Shown: positions 34,493 through 43,348 of the stretch, piece by piece
Position numbering within the stretch: position 1 is the first letter of the stretch
Layout of the letters: every line of letters starts with the position of its first letter
Source: UBA11865 sp041570195
Lineage (GTDB): Bacteria > Chloroflexota > Anaerolineae > Promineifilales > Promineifilaceae
Direction: 5' to 3'
NCBI GenBank assembly: GCA_041570195.1
Contig: JBFFWQ010000014.1
Location: 1-64,000, forward strand
Length of the DNA stretch: 64,000 nt
Notes under the pieces: generated by a model
What the model saw: the letters and a program-made list of their open reading frames with translations, nothing else
Database searches by the model: none
Told to the model about the DNA's origin: nothing
Program-made: the position numbers and the translations under genes

Positions 34493-36391
34493 GTGAGCGC
34501 TGATAAAGAGGGTATCTTGTCTGGAGAAAGTAGCACAGAGAAGGCTCGGCTCGTCGAGCCGACGCGAGCCGACGATCACTTTCAAGGGCCGGCCGATGCC
34601 TTGGTGACTTTGGTCGAGTATGGTGACTATCAGTGCCCTCACTGCCGATTGGTATACTACAACATCAGGGAGCTGCAAGCCCGCCTGGGCGATCGCCTGC
34701 ACTATGTCTACCGTCATTTGCCTGTTTCTTCGATGCACCCAGATGCTCAGCTCGCTGCGGAAGCGGCCGAGGCGGCCGGCGCGCAGGGCAAGTTCTGGGA
34801 GATGCACGATAAGCTGTATCAGAATGACCAGTTGGATAGGCCCCATCTCCTTCGCTATGCGGCTGAGATAGGACTTGACCTCGATCGCTTCCAGGGTGAT
34901 CTTGACGACCATGCCTTTGCCGAACGGGTGCAGAATGACTTTGCCGGCGGTATCCGCAGTGGCGTAAATGGCACGCCGACCTTCTTTCTCAACGGAGAAC
35001 GGTATGACGGATCATGGGACCTCGAATCCCTGGTCGAACTGGTTCAAAAACCACTAGGGGTGCGCGTACGCTTATTGACGCAGGAGTTTGCCAGCCTTGC
35101 TGCCTCAGGTGGGATCGTCCTACTCGTTTGCACCTTAATCGCGCTCTTCTGGCGCAATTCTCCCTGGGGCGAGACGTACGTTCACTTCTGGGAGACTGAA
35201 TTATCTGTCACCCTCGCCAATTGGACCTTGTCTGAAAGCCTGCTGCACTGGATCAACGATGGCCTTATGGTCATTTTCTTCTTCGTGGTCGGTCTGGAGA
35301 TCAAGCGTGAACTGACGGCCGGCGAGTTGGCTTCACCTCGACGCGCGGCACTTCCTGTTGCGGGTGCCATTGGCGGCATGTTGTTTCCGGCCGCGATTTA
35401 CTTGCTCTTCAACGCGGGTAGTCCCGCTGAGCAGGGTTGGGGCATTCCGATGGCTACCGATATCGCCTTCAGCCTGGGCATATTGACCATGTTAGGAAGT
35501 CGCGTACCCCTTGCGCTCAAGGTCTTCTTCACAGCCCTGGCCATTGCCGACGATTTGGGAGCAATTCTCGTCATCGCGCTATTCTATACGTCAGATGTTT
35601 CTTTGATCGCCCTCGGCATTGCCGGTATTTTCCTAGTAGGTCTCATAGGCTTGAATCGAGCGCGTGTCTATTCACCCGCACCCTATGTGATTTTCGGCAT
35701 AGGACTGTGGTTGGCATTTCTTCAATCTGGTGTGCATCCAACAGTGGCTGGCGTCTTATTGGCCATCACAATACCAGCACGCAGCCCGGCTAACATGCGC
35801 ACGTTGCTGGCCCAAGTCCTCACGCTGCTGCAAAGCTTTGAGTTGCCTGTTCAATGGCGCGAACAGGTCGACAGTCGCCGGCAGGCGGCCGTGAGCACTC
35901 TGGAAGAAATCACCGAGAGGATGCAATCTCCCGCTCAGCGACTTGAAGATAGACTTGTACCATGGACGACTTATCTCATCCTGCCCCTGTTCGCCCTGGC
36001 TAACGCCGGCGTTGTCATCGATCCGGACAGTGTTAGCACGTTAACGACACCCCTCAGCCTGGGAATCATACTCGGACTGGTGATCGGTAAACCACTGGGC
36101 ATTACCTTGCTGACCGCCGGCTCCGTCAGGCTCGGCTTGGCCTCTTTGCCTGGCGGTGTGACCTGGCAACAGTTCTTCAGCGCCAGCGTACTGGCCGGCA
36201 TTGGCTTCACTATGTCGCTGTTTATAAGCGGTGCGGCGTTCCGAGGCGAGCCTCTGCTGCAAGAGACGGCTAAACTGGCGATTCTGGTGGCCTCCGTTGT
36301 GGCTGCCGCGGTCGGTTCAAGTCTGATGTACCTGACGAGCCCGAGTGCACGAGGCGCGACCGAAATGAGTGTCGCCGCCGCAACCGACTGA
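34493..36391 (+). CDS. DsbA-like thioredoxin domain fused to an NhaA Na+/H+ antiporter
   Basis: A 632-residue fusion starting at GTG 34493. Residues about 25-200 form a DsbA/thioredoxin-4-like domain with active site CPHC in GDYQCPHCR and the cis-Pro loop GVNGTPTFFLNG. From about 210 to 625 there are some 11-12 membrane helices of NhaA, with MATDIAFSLG, the proton/sodium Asp pair in LAIADDLGAI, and the GIGFTMSLFI signature. NhaA has its N terminus in the cytosol, so the thioredoxin domain should be cytosolic. Fusions with the thioredoxin domain at the C terminus are known; here it is N-terminal. It likely exports Na+ for H+ under control of redox state, coupled with the preceding peroxiredoxin gene. 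Confidence 0.92.
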   Translation: MSADKEGILSGESSTEKARLVEPTRADDHFQGPADALVTLVEYGDYQCPHCRLVYYNIRELQARLGDRLHYVYRHLPVSSMHPDAQLAAEAAEAAGAQGKFWEMHDKLYQNDQLDRPHLLRYAAEIGLDLDRFQGDLDDHAFAERVQNDFAGGIRSGVNGTPTFFLNGERYDGSWDLESLVELVQKPLGVRVRLLTQEFASLAASGGIVLLVCTLIALFWRNSPWGETYVHFWETELSVTLANWTLSESLLHWINDGLMVIFFFVVGLEIKRELTAGELASPRRAALPVAGAIGGMLFPAAIYLLFNAGSPAEQGWGIPMATDIAFSLGILTMLGSRVPLALKVFFTALAIADDLGAILVIALFYTSDVSLIALGIAGIFLVGLIGLNRARVYSPAPYVIFGIGLWLAFLQSGVHPTVAGVLLAITIPARSPANMRTLLAQVLTLLQSFELPVQWREQVDSRRQAAVSTLEEITERMQSPAQRLEDRLVPWTTYLILPLFALANAGVVIDPDSVSTLTTPLSLGIILGLVIGKPLGITLLTAGSVRLGLASLPGGVTWQQFFSASVLAGIGFTMSLFISGAAFRGEPLLQETAKLAILVASVVAAAVGSSLMYLTSPSARGATEMSVAAATD

Positions 36392-36456
36392 GCGAGAGGG
36401 CAATATCAAGTCCAGCCAGCAAAAACGAATCCGGGCCAGTAATGTTAGGTTCCAGA

Positions 36457-38361
36457 CTACTGGCCTAGCGACCTGGTCGCCGACGCTACGCTCCTAGTCG
36501 CCGATGCCAAATCCAAAGCGACAAGATGACCACCACCAACATTAACTAGCAGGCGTTTGCCCCCGGCCGGGTGGACGCTGCCATGGCGTGTTAGTGGCGT
36601 TCTGGTGCCGCCGTTGAAGAGACGTATTAACGATATCGCCTCGGTGTCTACGGCAAATACCGAGACAGTCCCCGAGATGCCACTCTCTTCTTGAACGACC
36701 AGGTAAGGCAGGTCGTCAACCATAAGCAGGCTGGGCGTTCCGGCTATAGTCCGCGGCAGCGCCCGCTGCCATATCACTTCGCCGTTGGCGTCGAAAAGGA
36801 TCAGCCTTCGTTCGGACCAATTCGCGTAAGCCAGCAATATCCGCCCGTCTTTCAGGGCGAGCACATCACCACCAAGTAACCTGTCCTGCGGCCATTCGCT
36901 GAGGAATTCGCTTGAACTGTTAGCCGGATTCAGCCTAAACAAGCCACTACGATTGAATAAGATCGCCTCGTGATCTTGATCAGCCAGCAGCCCGCCCAAT
37001 AGGCCTTGCCACTGACGTGGCCCGGAGTCATCGATCGTCCACAGTGAATACTCACTGCCGGCCGTGGATATCAAAAGCTGATCGCCGACCGCCACCCAAT
37101 CAAGTGGGCTGTCGAAATCCTCTAACTGCCATAGCACTAGCCCACCGGCGGACAGTGCTGTCATCGTGTCTCGGACAACCACAATAAGCCCACCGTCAGG
37201 CAGTGGAATCATTGTCGGGCGTCCTACCATACTGAGTTCGACTGTCCAAACTGGTTCCATATCGGCCTCGGATGTGGATTCCTGGTCCTCGCTAGCAGAT
37301 CCAGGTAGCCGAAATGCTCCAACCCGGCCGACTCTGTCGGCCACGTACAGAAGTGGCCGAACCGCATCCAACATCGCTTCGTTGATGTACTCCTCTGACT
37401 CCAATGACCAACGATTATTGCCGTTCGTTACGTCGAGCCCAACAACTTTGCCGTCCTCCAGTAACACGAATGTATGGTCATCGTGGACGCCGACTCCGTC
37501 TTTGCCCCGGCTGGCAGGTGGCCGCAACCACTCAACACCAGGTGAAACGCTCATTCGCTCTTGCCAGATCGTCGTCGAAGGTGGCTTCCACCCGGCCAGC
37601 GTCGGGTCTTGCCACCAGTAGCCAGTGCCCGGCTCATCGGGCATGTGTGTGCGAATCTCGAAGTGCAGGTGTGGTCCCGTCGTGGGCCTGCCAATCGTGC
37701 CCACCTGTTCGCCTCTCCGTACGCATTCACCGTTGGTCAATACCACGCTGTCCGGATGAAGATGGCCATAGAACGACAGAACTTGTCGCCCGTCGGCAAA
37801 GGTGTGCCGAACGATGACCACGCCTTGATCGCGACCCCAGCCATTTGGAGCGGCATAAGTTACCCGGCCGTGTCCAATACTGTAGACCGGGGAGCCAAAA
37901 CTTGCGCGCCAGGGGCTCATCCACCAGTCTTCACCGGCGTGATACTTCTCATACCGCCCCCGATACATGCCGAAGTCGCCGCCTCCACGGGCCACACCAT
38001 CTCCCTCAGGGGGATTGAGCGGGAAATCAAACAGGTCTACGAGGCCACAAAGCGGGCCATCCTGTGATGTCGATTCCTGCAGGCTAACTGCGCGCGGATT
38101 ACCGGATGCGGAGATTGGCTGGGCAATTGGCGTTGGCGTCGGCGTAGGGGTTGACGTTAGGGTCGGCGTTGGCGTTGGTGTGGTCGTCAAAGTGACAGTC
38201 GCGGTTTGTGAGGGCGCTGGCGTCGACCGAGTTCTCGTAACTAATTCTACTGTTCGTGCCGTGGCCCGCTCGACCGGCTCGTCTTCTGGTCTAGCGGTTT
38301 TCTCGCTCCGGCAGCCAACCAAGACAATTATGGCAAGAAGTATCATAAGTATTTGCCGCAT
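36457..38361 (-). CDS. lipoprotein with M23 peptidase and PQQ-like beta-propeller repeats
   Basis: A 634-residue protein with a lipoprotein signal (LVGC, Cys17), a (TP)n linker (about 50-80) and an M23/LytM domain (about 105-265) bearing the zinc motifs HAGED and HLHFE. A C-terminal part (about 290-620) of repeated strands such as VVGLDVTNGNNRWSLE and LILFDANGEVIWQRALP is typical of PQQ-like propellers. It ends in a duplicated SATRS motif. M23 enzymes cut peptidoglycan cross-bridges outside the cell; the propeller may bind partners. The fusion is unusual. An 8-bp inverted repeat GGCCAGTA/TACTGGCC (36434-36465) covers its stop codon and could act as a weak terminator. Confidence 0.88.
   Translation of the reverse strand: MRQILMILLAIIVLVGCRSEKTARPEDEPVERATARTVELVTRTRSTPAPSQTATVTLTTTPTPTPTLTSTPTPTPTPIAQPISASGNPRAVSLQESTSQDGPLCGLVDLFDFPLNPPEGDGVARGGGDFGMYRGRYEKYHAGEDWWMSPWRASFGSPVYSIGHGRVTYAAPNGWGRDQGVVIVRHTFADGRQVLSFYGHLHPDSVVLTNGECVRRGEQVGTIGRPTTGPHLHFEIRTHMPDEPGTGYWWQDPTLAGWKPPSTTIWQERMSVSPGVEWLRPPASRGKDGVGVHDDHTFVLLEDGKVVGLDVTNGNNRWSLESEEYINEAMLDAVRPLLYVADRVGRVGAFRLPGSASEDQESTSEADMEPVWTVELSMVGRPTMIPLPDGGLIVVVRDTMTALSAGGLVLWQLEDFDSPLDWVAVGDQLLISTAGSEYSLWTIDDSGPRQWQGLLGGLLADQDHEAILFNRSGLFRLNPANSSSEFLSEWPQDRLLGGDVLALKDGRILLAYANWSERRLILFDANGEVIWQRALPRTIAGTPSLLMVDDLPYLVVQEESGISGTVSVFAVDTEAISLIRLFNGGTRTPLTRHGSVHPAGGKRLLVNVGGGHLVALDLASATRSVASATRSLGQ
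38129..38188. repeat. low-complexity Thr-Pro codon repeat
   Basis: A run of GGCGTTGG/GGCGTCGG-type hexamers (minus strand ACN-CCN) encodes the Thr-Pro linker after the lipoprotein signal of the M23 protein. It is prone to length change and misalignment. Confidence 0.8.
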
Positions 38362-39026
38362 GATCCAGAATCATAACCGCAGTTGTTGGATCTGGGCAGT
38401 GATTTAGGGTCGCTATTAAGGTAGCCAAACGTTGGCCACGCAACCATTCGTTCGCCTCAACCGCGCCAAGGCCTGCAGTAATACTGGCGACTGAATCGGC
38501 CGCCGAAGGCGCCCCTGATTGGCGGCAATCTGGGACGATAGACCTATATCTTTTCTGCCTGTACCCAGAGAAAATAATGCTAGAAGAGCGTGTGGAAACT
38601 AGAGGAGTTAATCGGCCGTCAGATTTGTGACGAACCGATGCATGGCCGGTACAACAGAAGAGATCAACCCTCTCTGTCAAGTGCCGACGACGTCATGACA
38701 CAGCACAATTCGTTACAATAACTTTGTGTCGAGCCGGCCTTGAATAGGGGCGCAGATATCAGTCGAAAGCCTGTTGCACTCAGTAGACCATGGGCCGATA
38801 GTATTCTGAACTGAATGGGCTGATCGTCCTAGATTGGTACCTCAATCATGTTGGTCTCGAAAGATTAGTAAAACATGAGAGCAAATTTAGGGCAGTGAAG
38901 TACTCACTCTGTAGGGCATAAGGACGATGCGGTTGCCCTGGCACGATAGGCCATTTCAGGGCGACATCTACAGTTAACGATAGTCGGAATCCAGATGAGC
39001 GATGAAGAGCGCATTGGAACTGTCTC
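38362..39026. other. 665-bp intergenic region with a possible ThiF/E1-like fragment
   Basis: On the minus strand codons between about 38530 and 38411 read SGAPSAADSVASITAG then LGAVEANEWLRGQ, which resembles the C-terminal part of ThiF/MoeB-type proteins, but nothing upstream or downstream extends it. Otherwise no gene, RNA or repeat was recognised. The divergent promoters of the M23 lipoprotein and the response regulator should lie here. Confidence 0.3.
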
Positions 39027-39851
39027 ATGGATACCGAGCCTGAGCTGGCGATGATCACTTCAAACCGGGTACTGATAGTCGACAGCGACACAGTATCACG
39101 ACAGAAGTGGTCTCGTATGTTGGAGATTATGGGTCTTGGCGTAAGCCAGGCAGGATCGGCGGAGGAGGCGTTGGCTCAACTTGAGCTTGTCGAGGCCGAT
39201 TTGACTTTCTTCGATCTGCCACTGCCGGACATGAGCGATCCGGAACTTCTGCACCAAGCAAGGCAAAGGTCGCCCGAGATGATAATAATCATTCGCAGCG
39301 GTCGGCCGACGATAGAAAGCACTGTGGCGGCCATAAAAGTTGGCGCTATTGACTATTTGATAGGGTTAATCGATTCCAAGCGAGTCGTCGACACAATAAC
39401 TGGCGCGCTTAGGAACCGGGCCAGAGAACATGAACGGCAGAACGAACTGATCAGCCAGCAGGTCGAATCTTATCTTGAACGCAGCCATTTCGACCGGGAC
39501 GCTCCAGCCGATGCAATGCCGCCAGATCGACAGCTGATAGCTCGTTCTCAGTACCGTCTTGATCGGAAATCGCGACAGTTCACTGTAGGAGGTGAATCCG
39601 GCACAACCATAGAATTGACCAAAGGTGAAGTCGATGTGCTGGCTGCGCTAATGAACCGAACCGGCTCGGCTATGTCGTGCCACAAAATTGTACTTACTGC
39701 GTTTCGTTACGATGCGCCCGAACATGAAGCGCAATCGGTTGTCCGGCCCTACATTTCGCGACTGCGCCGAAAGCTCCGTGATGCAGGCCTCGATCAACAG
39801 TTGATCAGCACCGTTCGTGGTCGTGGCTATATGTTCGTTGACCTTTGCTAA
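39027..39851 (+). CDS. orphan OmpR-type response regulator with altered receiver
   Basis: A 274-residue protein with a receiver domain (about 12-130) and a winged-helix DNA-binding domain (about 175-272: ELTKGEVDVLAALMNR ... VVRPYISRLRRKLRDAG ... TVRGRGYMFV). The receiver has the acidic pair (VDSD) and phospho-acceptor D63 in FFDLPLPDM. The conserved Lys of the DYLxKP motif is replaced in DYLIGLI. Since that Lys helps stabilise the phosphoryl group, normal phosphorelay switching is uncertain. No histidine kinase is adjacent. Either ATG 39027 or the one at 39051 could start it. It is probably a cytosolic transcription factor with unknown targets. Confidence 0.88.
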   Translation: MDTEPELAMITSNRVLIVDSDTVSRQKWSRMLEIMGLGVSQAGSAEEALAQLELVEADLTFFDLPLPDMSDPELLHQARQRSPEMIIIIRSGRPTIESTVAAIKVGAIDYLIGLIDSKRVVDTITGALRNRAREHERQNELISQQVESYLERSHFDRDAPADAMPPDRQLIARSQYRLDRKSRQFTVGGESGTTIELTKGEVDVLAALMNRTGSAMSCHKIVLTAFRYDAPEHEAQSVVRPYISRLRRKLRDAGLDQQLISTVRGRGYMFVDLC

Positions 39852-40152
39852 CGGCCTTCGCAAGCGTTTAACATCAACGTAGATGACTGGTTGGCGCCCA
39901 TATTAACAATTCAGTCTGAATGTTTAGGATATTTTCTGCAACTTTTTTGCAACATTTGGCTCGTGGTTCGTGATTATACTGATTGTAGGTTTACTATTTC
40001 TTGCAGGCAGATGCTAGTCCAAAGAATCTGGGTAAATCTGATGTCACGTCCGAGACGTGCGCGCTGCGACTATAGTCGGCACGCGTGGCTGCAGGAGTTA
40101 CGGTGAGGCTTTACGAGCCAAGGCCTCAAGCACAGAGCCGTAGCAGGCCAGA

Positions 40153-40179
40153 TGGTGCGCTGGCCAAGCCAGCGCACCG
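40153..40179 (+). promoter_or_regulatory. strong hairpin in the leader of the NusG-like gene
   Basis: GGTGCGCTGG (40154-40163) pairs perfectly with CCAGCGCACC (40169-40178); one more C-G pair leaves a 3-nt loop. It sits 163 bp before the NusG-like start codon. There is no U tract after it, so it is not a classical terminator. It may be a pausing or antitermination element. The rest of 39852-40341 holds no recognised gene; a TATACT at 39975-39980 might be a -10 box. Confidence 0.5.
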
Positions 40180-40341
40180 GGACGTTCTATCAGGGGGCGA
40201 TCTCGAGTGATATCGTGCGAATGTTAGAAACAAGGACCACGCAGCAGCAGTCTTCCCCTAATAGAGTAACTTTACCGGGTTTTGCGCTGGGAATTTATTG
40301 GCTTTCTCACGTTATTGGATCGAACGAATAGAGTGACTGGA

Positions 40342-40923
40342 ATGCAGCAGTGGTACGCCCTACACACCAAAGTTTACGCTGAACAGAAAGCTGCGCGCGA
40401 ACTGCACCGTCATGGCATAGAAACCTATGTCCCGGAAATCAGTAGCAAAGTCGGCACGTCTGGCAAATCGACCGCGAAGCGAGTCGCGTTTTTCCCCGGC
40501 TATTTGTTCATGAATGTTGATCTGAGTTCGGCAAACGCGGCGCATTGGCGTTGGGCGTCTGGCGTTCGTCACATCGTGTCCTATGGCGAGCGACCCGTGG
40601 CAATTCCCGAAGAAATCATCGGCCTCATTAAACGCCAGCTTGCACAGCGAGAGGCCAAGGTTGTGAACAGGACGCTTCGATTCAAAAAAGGCGATTATGT
40701 GCGCATCGCTGATGGCCCCTTCAACGATATGATAGCCATATTTGAGGGTACAAATACCGCCTCGGAGAGGGTTACGGTGCTCATGGATTTTCTTGGTCGG
40801 CTGAGTCGTGTTCGGGTTGAGATTGACGCTTTGGAACCGGCCAGGCCAAGAGAACACAGGCCTGGTGCAGGACCCCGTCGTCGAACTCGGGGCAAGGGCC
40901 GGCCGATTCGATACGCCGATTAG
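40342..40923 (+). CDS. NusG-like specialised antitermination factor (RfaH/UpxY/LoaP type)
   Basis: From ATG 40342 the protein is 193 residues: an N-terminal NGN domain (QQWYALHTKVYAEQKAARELHRHGIETYVP, FFPGYLFMNVDL, RHIVSYGERPVAIPE), a linker, and a KOW domain (FKKGDYVRIADGPFNDMIAIFEG). A basic Arg/Gly-rich tail ends it. The lack of secE and ribosomal protein genes nearby points to a specialised NusG paralogue, often encoded with polysaccharide genes; galE follows 238 bp later in the same direction. It would bind RNA polymerase and affect pausing or termination of selected operons. A longer reading from TTG 40282 has no ribosome site. The tail is an odd addition. Confidence 0.85.
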   Translation: MQQWYALHTKVYAEQKAARELHRHGIETYVPEISSKVGTSGKSTAKRVAFFPGYLFMNVDLSSANAAHWRWASGVRHIVSYGERPVAIPEEIIGLIKRQLAQREAKVVNRTLRFKKGDYVRIADGPFNDMIAIFEGTNTASERVTVLMDFLGRLSRVRVEIDALEPARPREHRPGAGPRRRTRGKGRPIRYAD

Positions 40924-41161
40924 GTCACCGTGCCACCAATCCTGGCGTCCATGAATCTTCAGATTGCGCCCCCCCTTTTCTAAGTTATATTCGATTTCTC
41001 GAGATCCAGTCACCCGGTCGGCTATCGGCACCAACGGAGCCGTTGGAATCATGGCTTGTCACGGCGACCATGCCACGGCGGCCTTGCTGCAAGATCCTAC
41101 TTGGGTGAAAATTGAGTCGTTCTTCCATTTCATAATTGGTTGGTTTCGAGGAGTTGGACAA

Positions 41162-42142
41162 ATGCGGGTCTTGGTCACAGGTGGAGCAGGTTACATTGGC
41201 AGCGTTGTTGTTCGAGAACTGATAGCCTCCGGCGATGAGGCAGTAGTTCTGGATAATCTTTCACAGGGGCATCGTGCGGCAGTTCATGGCGAGGCTGATT
41301 TCTATCAAGTGGATCTCGCAGATGGGAAAGCGATAGACGAAATCATTGCCGACAATCGGCCGGATGCCATCATGCACTTTGCATCGTTTACCCTAGTGGG
41401 TGAGTCGATGGCCGAACCATTCAAGTATTTGGACGACAATTTGACCAATGGCTTGAATTTAATTCGGAGTGCAGTCCGCCACGATGTGAAGGGCTTCATT
41501 CTTTCTTCAACGGCCAACTTGTTTGGTGAACCCGTGCAACTGCCTATTGGCGAAGACGCGCCGATCCGGCCGGGCAGCCCTTATGGGGAGTCCAAGTTCA
41601 TGATGGAGCGCATCTTGCATTGGATGGATCAGATTCATGGCCTGCGATACGGCTTGCTGCGTTATTTCAACGCCTGCGGCGCGGCCGCGCCCGATCACGG
41701 CGAGGATCACGATCCCGAAACGCACCTTATTCCACTGGTCCTGCAAGTCGCTCTGGGCCAGCGAGAGCAGATTGTCATCTATGGCGACGATTATGAAACG
41801 CCCGACGGGACTTGCGTCCGCGATTACATCCACGTGCTAGATCTAGCCAGCGCTCATTTGTTGGCGCTGCGCGCTCTTAAGGACGGCAGCCGGACCTATA
41901 ACCTGGGCAACGGCCGCGGTTTCAGCGTGAAAGAAGTGATCGAAGTTGCGCGGGAAGTGACTGGCCATCCCATTCCGGCGCATGTAGGCCCTCGCCGGCC
42001 GGGTGATCCGGCCGTTCTGGTTGCTGCTAGCGATAAGATAGGGCGAGATCTTGGCTGGCGGCCGCGCTACAAAGAACTGGACGCTATCATAGAGTCGGCC
42101 TGGTTGTGGCATAGCCAGCATCCACAAGGTTATGCTGAATAA
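41162..42142 (+). CDS. galE: UDP-glucose 4-epimerase
   Basis: From ATG 41162 (GAGGAG just upstream) the product is 326 residues, normal for GalE. It begins with the NAD-binding TGGAGYIGS and includes the catalytic pair in PYGESKFM (YxxxK) with a preceding Ser region ILSSTANLFGEP, and LRYFNACGAA. The late sequence GDYETPDGTCVRDYIHVLDLASAH is diagnostic of GalE. It interconverts UDP-glucose and UDP-galactose in the cytosol for surface polysaccharide or galactose use. The frame is open 66 codons upstream, but those codons are not GalE-like. The NusG-like factor precedes it; the PAC2 gene follows after 199 bp. Confidence 0.93.
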   Translation: MRVLVTGGAGYIGSVVVRELIASGDEAVVLDNLSQGHRAAVHGEADFYQVDLADGKAIDEIIADNRPDAIMHFASFTLVGESMAEPFKYLDDNLTNGLNLIRSAVRHDVKGFILSSTANLFGEPVQLPIGEDAPIRPGSPYGESKFMMERILHWMDQIHGLRYGLLRYFNACGAAAPDHGEDHDPETHLIPLVLQVALGQREQIVIYGDDYETPDGTCVRDYIHVLDLASAHLLALRALKDGSRTYNLGNGRGFSVKEVIEVAREVTGHPIPAHVGPRRPGDPAVLVAASDKIGRDLGWRPRYKELDAIIESAWLWHSQHPQGYAE

Positions 42143-42341
42143 CCCTGTGGCGAAACTCCCACTTACCTCGACACTTCCAGATTCCGTTCAGCCAGCCGAG
42201 CCTGGTCACAACCTTGGGACAGGATGAAGTCAGTTTGCCTTTCAAGGGGCGTTTCGGGTAGCATAAGATGTAAGGCTGGACACCCGGCGCCGTTTCTAGA
42301 CAGCATAGCCGACCCGCGCAGAGAATTTGGAGGCACAAGGC

Positions 42342-43262
42342 ATGTCACAGGCAGTGGATCTTTGGGAACAACCAGTAGCAGAGGACGTGTTCATGATCGC
42401 CGGCTGGCGTCAGTGGGCCGATGCTGGGTCAATCTCGTCGGGATTGCCGCGCTATCTCGTCCGGAAGACCGGCGCGCGGCAGATAGGCACGATTCGCCCT
42501 GATGGCTTCTACCTCTTTCAATTTCCCGGTACTCATGACCTCGTGCGCCCGGTGGTTAAATTCGACGAAGGCTATCCGGAGTCGTTGGAGACGCCCGGCA
42601 GCAAGCTGTTCTATGCGGGCGATGCTCGGCGTGGTTACGTATTCCTGGTGGGTGATGAACCTCATCTTGACGCCGAACGTTATGTCGCTGCAATTCTGGA
42701 CGCCTGCCGCGAGTTAGGCGTCAAGCGCATCGTATCTTTGGGCGGCGTCTACGGCGAACTACCCTATGACAAGGAACGAATGGTTTCTTGTATTTATAGC
42801 TTGCCTCACCTTCGCCAAGAGGCAGAGAGCCTGGCCGTCAATCTGTCCGATTATCACGGAGGGGCAAGTATCGGTTCCTACATCTGCAAGCGGGCCAGCG
42901 AGCAAGAGATAGAGCACATGTCATTCTACGCCTTCGTGCCCACGTATGACTTCTCGGCGATGAGCGAAATCGGCAACGCCATTCGCATTGAGAATGATTA
43001 TATGGCCTGGCTTGGCGTCATGCGGCGCATAAGCTACATGCTAAAAATGGATTTTGACCTGGCTGATCTGGAACGTAAGAGCAGAAGGCTGTTGAAGCTA
43101 GTAGACGCCAAGATCGATGAACTTGACGGCGCAGCGCCCCAGCTTGGCGTCCGTGAGTATCTAGACAATCTGTCTGGTGACTTTGCCGAGGTTACCTTTC
43201 AGCCCTTAGATGACGTTTGGGAGGAGGAGTTTAGGCGCTTGTTTGAAGATGAAATAGAGTAG
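42342..43262 (+). CDS. PAC2-family protein (proteasome assembly chaperone-like)
   Basis: From ATG 42342 (GGAGG 9 nt upstream) it is 306 residues. The PAC2 pattern is clear: FMIAGWRQWADAGSISSGLPRYLV, HDLVRPVVKFDEG, FLVGDEPHLDAERYVAAILD, and GVKRIVSLGGVYGELP. A C-terminal helical part follows, ending in an acidic tail. PAC2 proteins occur widely in actinobacteria and archaea and are structurally related to proteasome assembly chaperones; the bacterial role is unknown. It is cytosolic and stands alone, converging with the DUF1638 gene. Confidence 0.9.
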   Translation: MSQAVDLWEQPVAEDVFMIAGWRQWADAGSISSGLPRYLVRKTGARQIGTIRPDGFYLFQFPGTHDLVRPVVKFDEGYPESLETPGSKLFYAGDARRGYVFLVGDEPHLDAERYVAAILDACRELGVKRIVSLGGVYGELPYDKERMVSCIYSLPHLRQEAESLAVNLSDYHGGASIGSYICKRASEQEIEHMSFYAFVPTYDFSAMSEIGNAIRIENDYMAWLGVMRRISYMLKMDFDLADLERKSRRLLKLVDAKIDELDGAAPQLGVREYLDNLSGDFAEVTFQPLDDVWEEEFRRLFEDEIE

Positions 43263-43348
43263 CAGCGCGGGTGGCAACAGCCGGCGGGCCGGCCGAGTGG
43301 CTCAAATTCAATGAAAAATCCCAATTCGACGTGCATGCCGGAAATCCG

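Noticed and set aside
36434..36465. 8-bp inverted repeat at the end of the M23 lipoprotein gene as a terminator
   Set aside because: No U tract and it includes the stop codon; too weak to list on its own.
38411..38530. ThiF/MoeB-like stretch on the minus strand
   Set aside because: Only about 40 residues fit; no nucleotide-binding part or continuation found, so not listed as a gene.
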